A stretch of 64,000 bases of DNA from Solea solea (taxonomy: Eukaryota > Chordata > Actinopteri > Pleuronectiformes > Soleidae), in the NCBI RefSeq assembly GCF_958295425.1, contig NC_081145.1, positions 11,434,599-11,498,598 of the forward strand, written 5' to 3'. The position numbers and the translations under genes are program-made. This document shows, in pieces, positions 51,601 through 63,524 of the stretch. Every line of letters begins with the position of its first letter. Position 1 is the first letter of the stretch. The notes under the pieces are model-generated. The model saw only the letters and a program-made list of their open reading frames with translations. It was not told the origin of the DNA and searched no databases.

Positions 51601-53609
51601 GAAAATTATCTATGTTTTAAATACAGACAAAAGATTTGCTCCTACCTCCTTCCTGTGCTTTTCATTACCCAGGCCACGCTCCTTCTGCAGCCGTTCAAAT
51701 TCTCGTGTAACACTGATCTCGGACACCAAGGTTAGGATGCGTTTGGTCAGACCTTGGGTCATCAGTTCATCTGTAAAACGTGTAGTCAGGGCCACCAACT
51801 CCTCACTGAGATGGAAAGTAAGGACAATGGTCAACAATTAAATGAGTTAGGAATATAAACAACCAAATGAGCTATTAACATCACCAGCCATTTCTTGATT
51901 TCACTACTTAAAATTACAGTATTACCTCAGATCCAGGGTGAAAGTCTTGCCATGACGTGACTGGATGAGTGTCTGCAGAGAGCGTGCCACACAAAGCTTT
52001 CCATCCCAGTAGAGCAACACAGCTACCAGTCCTCGAGTCAGACCAGGAAAATAAGGCTGCTGCTGCTCACCTGAAGAAAAACAAGAGTATTCACTGAATC
52101 AGTTGTGTGAAATGGTATTGCTTTTAAAAAGACATTAATGCAAAACCAATGAGGGCAGTAACACTGCACACCATAATACACAGACAGAAAATGTATTTCA
52201 TTCCACTTTAAATGTATCAAAATGTTATCCCCTTCACCTGCCAAAAGTAGCTCCAGAGCTGCCAACTCTCCAATATCAAACAGGTCACTGAGGATGAAAG
52301 CTTCTGACAGAAGTTGCTCTGGAAGAAGCCGAGACCCCTGTTGACCTTGAATGGCGATGCCTTCAGTGCTGGCTTTACGCACCTTTTCTCTCTGCTCAGC
52401 ACTCTTTGGCTAAAAGTGATGGGATGATGATATTCAAGAGACAGGTTACAGAAACATTTAGCCAACTCAAACCACGGAAAGGCTAATAATGTTCCACTGG
52501 AAGATTATTAGCATAATAAATGGATGGAAATGTACTGTACATGTATGAACAATTACAAAAAAAAGACAAAGGAAAGAAAAAATTCTAATGCTGCATTGAT
52601 TACATCTGATTGACTCTCACCGGGTTCTTGAAGAGTGACAAAAAGTGTGGTTTGTGTTTCTTGAGCTGCAGGTCTAGGAGGTGGACGCTGTCTGGCTGTT
52701 TCCTCAACAGAGCTCCATCCACTGTCTCCCACAGTTCTTTCAGTGGACCCCACAGACTGGCTCCTGGATGAGAAAATTGGCTTTCAATGGTCTCATCTTG
52801 TCAAAATTCACACTAACTTTAACAAATCCTTGTCCAACTTTGACATGCCTTTGTTATATTTGCATCTATTGCTTTGAGCACTTGGTTCATACCATTTGTG
52901 ATAAATTCAAAAGGGTCATATTCTATTCTGATAATATACCAAAAAAGAAAAATGTCTTTGACAGGATGGATGTTGGGAAATTATGTTTTCCATGATGTTT
53001 ACGCTGACAGCGTGAACCTACAGCAGAACCCAACATTACAATTGTTACTGAACGTTTAGATTTCTTGTTTCAAACACTTGTTTCATGAGTTTTTACAATC
53101 GCCTCCAAAAATGTCTGAATGAAGAGAAATCATTTTGGCCTGTGCTAATAAATATGAACAACTAACTTCCAACAATACTCAATCAAATGTAAAGTAACTT
53201 GTGCTAAAAGCGATGTCAACTCAGTTACTTGGTCCCTCCAAGTCACTAAGTTTCAGTTTTGTTTCATGCAACCTGGTCTGCGCACCGTCAGAGAGACAAA
53301 TAATTTCAGGCGTTCAGCTTCAGTTTTACTGTAAATCTGAGTACGAACGTGTTTGTCAACCTGCTAATAATTGAATCAACGTTAGCTAAACCGTATATTG
53401 CCATGCAGGCTAGGGTTAGCTTAGCAGTCGTAGCCTGAACTTGACAGATCAATCAACGTATGTTCGAAACACACGGATGTGGCACTCAACATGTACGTGC
53501 CCATCTATGAGATACCAATTCACATCCAGTGCAAGAACTGGACACAGAAAAGACACCCAATGAAAGAAATGTGGTTCATACCCGAATTTACCGCCATCTG
53601 TGCCGCCAT
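39636..53609 (-). CDS. nup205: NUP205, inner-ring scaffold nucleoporin (Nup93 complex; yeast Nup192 family), complete
   Basis: Large alpha-solenoid scaffold of the inner ring of the nuclear pore, partnering NUP93. Forty-two coding exons, all GT-AG and in phase, total 5979 nt: 1992 residues (human 2012). High-to-low borders: 53609-53582, 52763-52621, 52409-52238, 52070-51926, 51805-51646, 51464-51236, 50904-50740, 50646-50471, 50107-49991, 49869-49732, 49622-49472, 49122-48920, 48778-48596, 48318-48268, 47947-47738, 47626-47389, 47295-47106, 46928-46808, 46638-46557, 46441-46277, 46167-46043, 45897-45783, 45487-45338, 45167-45093, 44930-44773, 44643-44563, 44356-44165, 43967-43766, 43644-43546, 43445-43297, 43194-43003, 42905-42784, 42644-42512, 42223-42097, 41918-41845, 41701-41573, 41328-41202, 40978-40806, 40655-40526, 40338-40210, 39978-39902, 39788-39636. 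Signature stretches: EAFILSDLFDIGELAALELL, ANGPQCAHYCFSLLK, VAEVNALQGMAAIGQRP, ETCLFVLWRHLEYYLLHC, RSRYTFIQALVRRIRGLLR. A second in-frame ATG at 53597 is a weaker start choice. Introns are short, and no break is seen. Confidence 0.97.
50134..50258. repeat. 125-bp foldback (palindromic MITE-like) in a NUP205 intron
   Basis: Three nested pairs of arms: TGTAAAATTAAATG (50134-50147) with CATTTAATTTTACA (50245-50258), TTTCAGTTTTTCC (50165-50177) with GGAAAAACTGAAA (50220-50232), and TGTTTAGG with CCTAAACA inside. A G run replaces part of the left T tract. The foldback starts only 26 bp from the acceptor of the exon with high border 50107, on its intron side. Confidence 0.8.
50322..50430. repeat. 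AAT/ATT-rich trinucleotide repeat in NUP205 intron
   Basis: Imperfect ATT, ATC and ATA trinucleotides covering about 100 bp, between the foldback at 50134-50258 and the exon with low border 50471. Confidence 0.8.
51067..51132. repeat. Hairpin repeat with 30-bp arms in a NUP205 intron
   Basis: Arms 51067-51096 (CATTTCACCTCTCATCGAAG and on to TTCTTC) and 51103-51132 are inverted copies with 28 of 30 matches and a 6-bp loop. The wording (GAAGAAGCCTCTT...GAGGTGAAA) belongs to a repeat dispersed in many fish genomes. It lies between the exons with borders 50904 and 51236. Confidence 0.75.
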
Positions 53610-54174
53610 GATACACTCGGTAAACTGGGAAGGAGGAGCTCCTGCGTATGTGCCAGTGTGGAATATAACATTTCTTAATGTTTATACACACTGTTGTGTC
53701 ATTCTTGGAAGGAACACCAATTCTAAATTAGTTTCCTTGCTAGTTAATTATGATAGTCAAATAATTTAAACATTGACATAATTCTGCAAATGTCTTCAGG
53801 CGAGGTCCTCGAGCCGTTGAAGCCGTTTGTCTGTTGTCCTGATGGGAGTTGTAGTTTATTAATGACGACAGTGCAGGGGGTGTTAGCAATTTAAAATGAA
53901 TGTACGTTATTTCTATTATATAAAATAAGGTGTCTTTGAAATATGATTTATAGTGAATTATGTGACCCGTATTTCAATAAAACACGTTTATGGACCACAC
54001 ACGGAACTGACATTGGTTCCGTCTTGTGTTGGTCCGTACTGTTTTGACGTTACACGGCGAAATGCGTTGTGACCAGTGTGTGTGACCGCTGCGATGTAAA
54101 AATGGTCTAACGTGTATGTTATACGTCGAAGCGCGTGTTTTTGCTGAGTGTTTGAAAACATTCTTATTAAAAGA
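53610..54174. promoter_or_regulatory. Head-to-head NUP205 / AGK bidirectional promoter with a ZNF143/STAF-like site
   Basis: 565 bp separate the NUP205 start codon (minus) from the AGK start codon (plus), so both 5' UTRs and promoters must share this segment unless an unseen upstream exon exists. At 53839-53857 the minus strand reads ACTACAACTCCCATCAG, close to the known ZNF143/STAF element (ACTACAAYTCCCAGCA), which is common in bidirectional housekeeping promoters. No convincing TATA box near either start. Confidence 0.75.
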
Positions 54175-56956
54175 ATGGCACGGGTTGTGAAAGTGTTTCG
54201 GACTCTGCGGAATCACTGGAAGAAGTCCACATTTGCGGCGTGTGTTCTGTCTTACGGAAGCTACTGGCTTTATGGTAAACACTGGTGGGTATCTTAATTT
54301 ATTGTATAAATCTTCATTCATGGCATTTAAACGGACTGGATAAATCACTGTCTGCTCATGTGTCTCACATTTGGCGTATTTTATCTTATTAGTGACAGTG
54401 TTCTGCGCACAGAGGCTTGTCTATTGGCCAGGGTAGGATATGACTTAATTTCAATCATAAGCGATCAATCAAATAAGCAAAGCTTCAAGTGGCCACTCAT
54501 TTTTATTATCTCTGTTCTAGGAATTTGGCCGTCAACAGATCGCTCCTCAAGAACGGCTGAGAAAAGCAACAGTAATCTTGAACCCTGCTGCTTGTAATGG
54601 GTAAGAAAACACAAATATAATATCATCAATAGTTATGATGAGATTTCAGATGACATTTTTTCCTTTCATTTATTGTTCTTGTCCCCAGGAAAGCCAACAA
54701 CTTGTTTGAAAAGAATGCTGCTCCTATTTTACATCTAGCTGGCGTGGAGATTACAGTTGTAAAGGTATTCCTTGATTCGTTTCCTTCATTCTCGCGCATT
54801 ACCAGAGTTTTAAGTAACTCATGATGATGTTTTAAACATGTACTGCTTCCTCATCTACAGACAGACTATGAAGGCCAGGCAAAAAAGTTGATGGAGTTTA
54901 TGGAACAGACAGACATGCTGATTGTAGCTGGAGGAGATGGCACCTTACAGGAAGCGATCACAGGATTACTGCGACGGCCAGATCAAGTTGGTGTAGTACA
55001 GTATTCATATGAGTCTGTTGTGATTACCGGCTAAATAAGACAAGAAGAAATAATAATATGTTTTCCTTTTGTTTCCTGAAACTAGGACACTTTCAGTAAC
55101 ACACCAATTGGATTCATTCCGCTGGGCTCACACAATTCCCTGAGTCCCAGTCTCCACTTCCTCACTGACAACAAAGTCAAGTATGTAATCAAATCAGAAT
55201 CATGCTTAAGGATTTATAAACACACCACAATGATGAGCGACGTATTGATATTATTGTGTATTTTTATACCTTTAAATATTTTCCAGAGACATTACATCTG
55301 CAACTCTGTCGATTCTGAAGGGAGAAACTGTACCTCTTGATGTACTACAAATTAAAGTAAGGAGCAAGTTATGTTTACACTGCAAAGCCTCTAAGATATG
55401 GACATACAGTAGTGTGTATGTGTTGAACTTTGTCAGTATTTGTTTTCATAAGTTAAACCAGTTTTGAATCAATGCCACTTTTCGTATCTTATATTTGTAT
55501 AAGCATTATTTAGTCCTCAATAAAAGTTGTTGTTTTTGCATTGCAGTTAATGATGTATGAGTGGCTGAACAGGAATTGTGTGTGTGTGTTTTTAGGGGGA
55601 GAAAGACCAGCCAGTCTTTGCTTTGATGGGACTTCGTTGGGGAGCTTTTAGAGATGTGGCTGCAACAGTCAGCAAGTAAGATTTCATTTCATCAGACATA
55701 AACCTTGGTAAATGATGTTTATATAATTATGTCAGACTGTGTAAATACTGCCAAAATAATCGTGAAATTTCCCCTCAGATATTGGTACCTTGGGCCACTG
55801 AAGACAAATGCAGCACATTGGTTTAGTACTCTAAAGGTAAGGCAATAAGTCAAGTGATCAAATATGTGACACTGGAAAAATCATGCTACTCTAAACAGAT
55901 TTTGCTCAGGCTTCCATCGAATCTTAAAGTGACATCTAATTTCTAGATGCTAATTCATCAGTTCCCCAGTTTGACAATAACATGTTATTTTTTGTTTGTT
56001 AAACCTACATTGTAGAGCTACTGTTTTTATTTAGACCTTGTCATAAAATTTCCCTTAGGAGTGGCCTGTGGTCCGGGAAGTCACTGTGTCCCTTTTGGCT
56101 CCCAATCTTCGGCCTCCTGACCTCCCCCTGCAGAAGCCCCCCAGGCCAAATCTGCTTAACCGCATCTTTCGTAGACTGCGTAACTACTGGGACCCACCTG
56201 CTGAAGGTGAGTTTGTGAGATAGTGATGATAATTGGATTGCAGCAAGGCAAATTCCAACATTTTTTTGCTTTTGTGTGTTTGCTCAGAGCCTCCAAAAGT
56301 GGAGGAGCCAGAGAATTGGGAGGAGAAGCAGCTGTCCACATTAGAGCTGTTTATCCAAACGCACAACAAAAACCCCGTGGAGAGGGTCAGTCTTAAAATA
56401 ATTGTATTTATAAGACCGATTATTCTTTACTATTTTTGATTCCATCTATCTACATTTGCAGCGCATTGATGACTCCATGATGGTCTGTGCAGAGCCTGGA
56501 GACTTGACTGTGGGCGAGTTCATCACTGCCGGGTCAGTAGTTGTAAATTCCCTGCAGTTTGCTGGAATCAGAGTCACATGATATGGATGTTTCGCTTAAT
56601 GCAAATTTAATTTAAAAAGTACATTCTTCACTACAGGAGTAAAAAAGTAGAAGACCCAACTGTATTCAGTGCAAACTCCACAAAAGTGGAAGCCAGTGCT
56701 TGCCAGCTACAGCTGCCAGAGGTAAGAAACCCTTATAAACACATTTATCTGTTTCACTGATTTTTATTTTATAAGTCTGACTGCTTGTGTTTGTGTTGAC
56801 ATTCAACTTACACTCACTCTGAAGGGTGTCAGTGGCTTCTACAACATTGACAATGAGGAGTATGAGGCCATGCCTGTGGAGATAAGGCTGTTGCCACGGA
56901 AACTTCGCTTCTTCATCAGTGGAGAGCGCAGAGAGCAGCTCTCACAGATGCAGTGA
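54175..56956 (+). CDS. agk: AGK, mitochondrial acylglycerol kinase and TIM22-complex subunit, complete
   Basis: Phosphorylates monoacylglycerol and diacylglycerol to lysophosphatidic and phosphatidic acid; in the mitochondrial inner membrane it also belongs to the TIM22 carrier translocase (loss causes Sengers syndrome in humans). Fourteen exons in phase: 54175-54284, 54393-54432, 54521-54600, 54689-54764, 54861-54986, 55086-55180, 55287-55356, 55596-55675, 55779-55836, 56059-56206, 56288-56385, 56462-56532, 56637-56721, 56825-56956 (TGA). Total 1269 nt, 422 residues, the same length as human AGK. The N terminus ([10 protein letters not shown], then a hydrophobic stretch, WLYGKHC) resembles the human membrane-anchoring start. 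The DAGK catalytic domain has [34 protein letters not shown] and the nucleotide-binding GGDGTLQE at residues 126-133, where the human catalytic glycine 126 sits. [14 protein letters not shown] and [10 protein letters not shown] are also conserved. The linker around residues 295-340 diverges most from human. Confidence 0.97.
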
Positions 56957-57234
56957 TGAGAAAACCAAACTGGAAAGACGGCAATATGGCAGGACAAAGA
57001 TGGATATACATGTACAGTATATAGAGAAACCAAGCAAAAGCCATGAAACTGACTTCATTTTGAAAACGGATTACTGCTTTGCTGTGAGATCATGGCAGTG
57101 GCAATATTCACTTGACTTAAGTTATTTTTAACAGTTATGAAGAGGACTACATTACGGACCAAGGTTTTCTCTACACTTGTAATCTATATATCAATGTCTG
57201 TCAAAAGGACTGTACTCAAACTTTGTTTATTAAA
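56957..57234 (+). terminator. AGK 3' UTR with ATTAAA signal
   Basis: About 280 bp after the TGA stop. The common variant poly(A) signal ATTAAA lies at 57229-57234, inside TTTATTAAAAAAAG. No canonical AATAAA comes earlier after the stop. Confidence 0.45.
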
Positions 57235-57830
57235 AAAAGATTCCAATGTCCAAAATCAAAAGTGTTATGTGAGTCAACATTATATTATGCATACATTTAG
57301 AAGGTGAGAATATGAAGACAGAAGTGAGGCTGAACCCACACCTGCTGAAACCTGACCACCACAAAGAAATTGAGCATAAAATGCTAATACACACCCACGG
57401 AGAAATAACACAAAGGCACCATTTATTATTTATAAATTTTTTTATGTAAATCCAGCTCCTCCAGCCAAAATTAATCCCTCAAACTGATTATATGAAGTAC
57501 CTGCATGTCTGGGTCCTGATGCACCCTAACCCAAACCCCTGTATTGACAACATATTCAACTGAGTCATTTATTTTAGCTGTAGTTCCCTCTGGCTTAGCA
57601 AGAGCTCAAAAGTCTCAACACAAGTGTAAGTGACCAAAGTGTTTTTTTAACACTGTTTTGAGGGAAATAACTCAGATTGTTGATAAAGTGCCATAGAAAA
57701 TGCTGCATATCTTGCAGAAAACTATCATTGTGTGTGTCTGTGGAGATAAATGTATACAAAAGTAGTAATACCCCCTGGAATGGTCAAAACATAACATACT
57801 TCTGCAAAGAATTAATAGCAGATAACAGTA
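57235..57830. other. AGK-DENND11 convergent intergenic stretch
   Basis: No coding gene seen. A minus-strand AATAAA (TTTATT on plus) at 57422-57427 is an alternative, more distal end for the DENND11 transcript. Otherwise unremarkable AT-rich sequence. Confidence 0.5.
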
Positions 57831-60179
57831 TTTATTGTTTTACAAAGGCAGTACAGTGAAGTAAGCAGTTGCTCATGCTAATGAGTTCATGTGTACATTA
57901 CTGACATCTCTTACAGTGTTTCACATTAGTAAAGGTGAAAAGTTAGGTGTTATTTCTAAATACGTTACAGTCGAGAAGGAAACGGGTACACTATTTGGAT
58001 GTGCTGCTGTATGTGTGCAATACTTTTGCTGTCTGTGACAATCAGTGGAGTGACACGCAGTACAAACGATTCCGTCGTCGCGGACGCCGATAAACATCTG
58101 TGAAGGACTTCACAAAGAAGGCATTTTATACAGTGCTGTGTGAGTGTGTACATTCCCCTTTACATCTAACATACACCTGTAAAGTAAATGCTGTCAGGGG
58201 CAAGAAAACATGTCTTATGACAAGCAAACAGAGGATAAGGTCACCCAGCAGTGCTTAAGCTTAATCTTTGAGCAAATATTGCTGACGAACATACAGTTAT
58301 TGAGTCAGTCACTTTAGATTAGAGAAAGTCACATTTCTTTAAGGACCCGTTTAAAATGAGAAAACCTAAGTGACATTTTTCGTCCAAATACACAAACACT
58401 TTGTCCCTCTTGATATTCTTAAACTTCAACATGTGGACAAGGCCCTCGAAGGAGCAGTGTTGGAAAGTGTCGCAAACATAATTACAATCAGCTTAATGTG
58501 TGTTTGTACATACAAGGATTTTACTCCGGTTTCCAGTGGCTCTAAATATACTTTTACACAAGACACAGTACCAACAGCATAGTCCAGGACAAAGGTAATT
58601 AAAGATATGTTTCTGATAATAAAAAAAAATGAGAATCACTACTTTTAATTCATACAAGGCGAATTTCAGCCTTGGGTTCCAATATGGAACAAATGATCAC
58701 TTTGATAGGCAACGTGATGGATGATCTGAAGCAGTCTGCCAGGAGTCATTTAAAGACACTGTCTCTTGAGCTGAATTCATTGAAAGGGACTGTGACGAAA
58801 AGGATAGAAGGCCTCTGCTAAAACAGACGGGCGCGGGGGGGCCTTTTTGTCCGGCTCAGCCTTCAATGTGACGTTACCAGACCTCCAACAACACAAAAAG
58901 GCCTTTGTCACGGACACAGAAAAGTGGAGACACTGTCTTTGAAGCCGACCATTGAGTAAACTACAAACCGCTCCATCAAGGACTCCCCATTCACCATTAT
59001 CTCCTGCTGATGATTCAAACTCTGTACACAGAAAAAACCTGTATACCCTATTGCAACAACCCACACATATGCACACAAACCCCGCTCCACTCTACAATCA
59101 CTTGCTGGCTCAAACTTTGTCATAGACATATCAGTAATAAAAAAAAAAAAAAAAAACAACAACACTATAATTAGCATGATCATTATATGCATCAGGAAAA
59201 AGTCCCATGGTGGACATGGTGCAGCATTCAGGATAAGTAGTTTAACAATTTAAGACATATAACGAGACAAAAGCATTTCCAGTATATTCCCCTTCTCCGT
59301 TTGATCAAATGGAGACACCGTCACATCCACCTCATGTTGACGGTGCCTAAAAAGTGAAGTCATTACAAACAGCTTGTCCTTTTCGAATAATCAACCCTAC
59401 CCTTTTATCAAAAGAGAATATCACACTCGACATTTTTGTTTCAACTCACCGTTCACTGTCAGTCGAAATAAGCAGACGACTGTGAGGCTAAATATACATC
59501 AAAAGGTGGATACTTTAGCCGACACAGACTCGTGCTACTTTTTCCGGAAGGCAAATTAATGAATCAAAAAGTTTCCAGTAGTAGCTTTATACTATAGCAA
59601 GACACCTATGTATGGTATTACAGCAGAAGTTGTCTCACACACCTATAGAGGCTACAATTTCCAATTAAAGAGATCAATCAATTTCCACTACAGGATTGTG
59701 AAGGTTTCACCTTCTTTCTTCGCCGGGATGAGACTATTGGAGAATGACTAATCACCCTGCTATTACCATGCCTGATCAAAAAATATTTTAAGTTTCAATC
59801 CAGTGCTTGAACTCTAGCCACTTCAGGAGGAATCTAAGACAGACAAGCACACACACAAACTCCGGTATGGACCGATGTAAGACATGAATGGCTAAAAGGA
59901 CTTGCAGCTGTCAAGCAGCCACTGTCTGTCTGACAGAAGATCATTAGCCACGGTAGACACTGGGTAATGTTGAGTGCCTTCATTACCCACACAGGTTGGA
60001 AACAGGTCTCGTCTACAGGTCAGAAGAGACGCACACAGAAGGGAGACACACAGCCAGGAGGAGACAGCAGGCAACAGATGAAGCCCCAGGGTGGAGGCAG
60101 TGTCTTCAGTGTCTTGGTGGAGTGCGTTCGTGGGCCTTGAAGGCACAGATAATCCAGTGAGGTCCTCACTTTCCAAGAC
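57831..60179 (-). terminator. Probable long DENND11 3' UTR
   Basis: About 2.3 kb of non-coding sequence downstream of the DENND11 stop, running to a minus-strand AATAAA at 57831-57836 (TTTATT on plus). There is no splice-bounded coding sequence here. Contains an A-rich run at about 59138-59156. The extent is inferred only from the hexamer; a nearer poly(A) site cannot be excluded. Confidence 0.4.
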
Positions 60180-63100
60180 TCAGGTGCAACAGAGGTTGTC
60201 TATGACCAGGGTAATGTCAAAACCGTACACCTCCAGCAGGTCAACCAGGAAGGAGCGGTCGCCCTGGGGATCCAGCCCCATGGCTCTCACATGCTCAGCG
60301 GTCAGGGTGGGGTCAGTGCTCCCTGCGACCTCAGACAGTGTCTGGAAGATGCGGTTATTCAGCTCCATGAAGAACCTGGGACAGGGATAAAGTATAAAAT
60401 AGTATGACTCTCCTTAAAATGCAGGTGTACGTGGTGGTTTTGGCTCACGTGCAGTGACAGCTACAGTAGATAAACACCTGCCAAGGACTCACAGAATAAA
60501 AAGATCCTCTTCACTTGACGTGCAGTCTCCATCCACCTCCTGATTGTACAGCAACGTTTGCCTGGAAACAGTTACAGTCTAGGTATTGTCTTTGCAAGTT
60601 TGAATGTTTTAACTAACACCAGATTCATTTCATTTCAAGTTACAGTTCATTTCATTTACTGCTGGGTTTTGTAACTGTACCTTTGTTCACTCAGTTTCCT
60701 GTACTTCTCCTTATCTGCTGCATTCAGACGTAGCAGTGACTGCAAATGGCTTCTGTGTGTTTTCACATTCTGGTTATCGATGTAGACATCGTACAGCTCC
60801 TTCTTCTCCTCGAAGATCTTCTCTGTGGTACCTTCAAATGCAGATTAGAAAGAAATATGCTCAAATATCATATTATATACATATTAAATAAAAGCAGTGA
60901 AATTAAAAGGCGACGTACGTAAGAAATGTATTAAATTAAGACACAAAATGACCACGCTGTGTCATCGGAGATTGAGGAAGTGTGTAAATACACCATTAAA
61001 TGTGTTGTTTTAGCAATGCTAAAATGACCATATAGTATAAATAACTAGGGACGGGAATTGGATATCAGACATATAAAACTGTAAAAATCCGATAAAAATC
61101 TTAATATCACATGCTTCACTAAGCACAGAAGCATTTTAGAGTCATGTTTGGGCTGTTTATTTCCCTCTTTTTTGGGAGAACAACATTTGTTACACAGTTG
61201 GAGAATGATGTCTTTGAAATGACTCGGCACAAAGGTGTTGTTAACAGCTTCATACGTTCATTAATGGTCTAAAATTACTGTATCGGACTGATATCGGTAT
61301 CAGAAGATACTCAAATTTGTGATATCGGTATCGGACACAAAAAAGTGGTATTGTCCCATCCCTATAAATAACCCTTAATCACTCTATTGGAAAAAATGTA
61401 TGCAGTTCTGCAATTTACATTTTTTTTTCTTCTATAGGTTGAAGTGTCAAGTATTTACTGTGACTTGAATTGTGTGTCCTCATACTGTGTCCTCACATGA
61501 ATTATTACTTTCACTTTTAATCTCCACCCGTTTCCCGACATGCTAAAATTCGGTTCAATATTTGCAAAATAAAATAGACAGAGGGACATTTATGAGTGTG
61601 TGTGCATAACACAGTGTAACGCCGCGTAAAAGTGCGGTCTAATTTCGGTATTTTGGAAAATCTTGCAACCAAACTCATGCAATGTCTTTAGCTGGGATTA
61701 CAGTAGCCATTTTAAATGCCAACGCTGACTGTTGCACACATCCTACATATATCACCTTCAACTATTACCAGTTAAACTTCACTCACAGGCCACATATGAC
61801 ATCTCTGTTTCCAGGGCAGGGATGTCGGCTACATTGATGTAGAAGAAAGGCCGCAGTTCAGGAACAGAGACACCGATTCCTGGCAGAGACACGTTGGCCA
61901 GACAGCAACAGCAATACACTAAAGAAAGCACAAAATGCATACGGAATGAAAAATCACCAGGGAGATGCAAAGAAAACAAAGCTACGTGCAGCTACCAATC
62001 AGAGACTGTGTTTTGTGTGCGTGTGCAAGGCTGTGTTTAAGCTCCTCACCCCTATAGCAGACCACACCTACAGGTGGAGGGGAGAAGATGAGGATACGTT
62101 TCCTCAGCAAGGCAAACTTCCACAGCACCAAGATCTGCTCGCCGAAAAACTGGATGAACTGAGACATGCAGCCAGCCGGGTGGGTGATCTGCAGGGAGCA
62201 AACGGTGACATGCAGTCAATTAAAAATGGGGCACTGGAGACTGAGACAACATGCAATAACACAGGTGTGATTTCAGACCTTCATTTCTGGGTGCATGCAG
62301 CGGTTGATGGTGGTAACACTCCAGGTTGGACAAGCAGTGACCAGGCCATTTCCTGAAGGTGGAAGGACAGCCTTCTTATCCTCGTAGAAGGCCTCGAGTG
62401 GAGAATACTGACCCGGACACTGCAACTGGTGCCTGTAAGACAAGAAGAGGAGGACATTTTCATAATCATTAAGTAATCGGGTGTTTGGTTCCATTTTGAG
62501 GCTTCTTTATATTCATCATGTGTCAGCATTGCTCTGCTTTTCTCCCAGCTCAGGCTGAGTTGAAGAGACTTGCGTGTCACACAGAAAACATTAAAAACTG
62601 TGCGTTGGGTCTCGGATGTTATTCATCTCATCTATTATGCAAGATTACAGATGGCACTTGGTTAGTGTTCAATCATCCCTTGTTCTGAAATGAATCGTGG
62701 GATCATCTGGTTGGCACGGTGAATGTACAGCCACAGTAACCACACATTAAACGTAGGCTGGATAATGAAATGATACGAGTTCAGATCCACTTTTATTAGG
62801 TGGTAACCTCAGTATTTTGTAACATGAAATGGTGGCTTTGTTGGTGTGAATTAATAGACAGTCAATGATGATAAAAGCTTCCGTGTGTAGAGTTTGTGAT
62901 GAGAAAAGACCCCGTCAAGGTCTGCTCCACGTTCGTGCTTAGCCTTCGTTCAAAACCTGCCTGTACATGGGCTCCAGTGATGGGAGCTGTAACTGGGACT
63001 CAGGGTTTATGTATAATAGATGAGAACATCTGAACAAAGACGCACAGGCAGGAGGCAGGCATATGCAGAGAAAACTTGGAGATAGCATTGAGTAAAACTA

Positions 63101-63524
63101 CAAAAAAAAAAAGTTACATAGCTACCAAATCATGAAAGCACAAGACTGAACTAGCTATCTCACCTGACTTGATTCTCCAGGAAGTGCATGTAGCGGTAAA
63201 GCAGAGTGTAGGACGGAGACAGAATTCCCACCGACTTCATCCTCGCTCCTCTCTCCAGTTCACTCTCCACGGGCATGTTAGCGAAACAAGCCAGCCCGAA
63301 GTAACAGCCCTTTCGGAAATATCTAAACAAAAGGCCAAACAGAGAGCAGGAGTGGGTGAGTGACTGACTGTGGCAGACAACAGGCGGAGCCAATTCCAAG
63401 TGATTTCACAGTGTTTGCACATACATAAAGTCACTGGTGATCCGATGGGAGCCGCTGGCCATTGACTTGAATTCAACTCCCTCTAGGTTGATGTCATGAG
63501 GCAGGCACCACTCTACCATGTTCC
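60180..63524 (-). CDS. dennd11: DENND11 (LCHN / KIAA1147), DENN-domain protein, 5'-partial at window edge
   Basis: Vertebrate DENN-domain protein of poorly known role, presumed to act in Rab-linked membrane traffic and reported in neurons. Eight exons in phase on the minus strand, high to low: 63524-63425, 63322-63164, 62432-62279, 62188-62050, 61918-61787, 60831-60681, 60561-60493, 60375-60180 (TGA). They encode 365 residues; human is about 455, so roughly 90 N-terminal residues lie in an exon beyond position 64000. The first visible exon starts in phase 2, as expected. Recognised stretches: [79 protein letters not shown], then [35 protein letters not shown] and the C-terminal [19 protein letters not shown]. 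The segment [20 protein letters not shown] and what follows is the most divergent from human. Confidence 0.95.
61046..61364. mobile_element. Short non-autonomous hAT-type element (MITE) in a DENND11 intron
   Basis: 319 bp with ends TAGGGACGGGA and, on the opposite strand, TAGGGATGGGA (10 of 11 identical). It is bounded by a perfect 8-bp target duplication TAAATAAC (61038-61045 and 61365-61372). The right half contains repeated GATATCGGTATCGG-type motifs (TATCGGACTGATATCGGTATC), typical of a widespread fish/amphibian repeat. No transposase ORF. It lies between the exons at 60831 and 61787. Confidence 0.88.

Noticed and set aside
62281..62580. 99-codon minus-strand ORF in another frame of DENND11
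   Set aside because: Shadow of the true exon 62279-62432, which is open in the frame matching the DENND11 protein.
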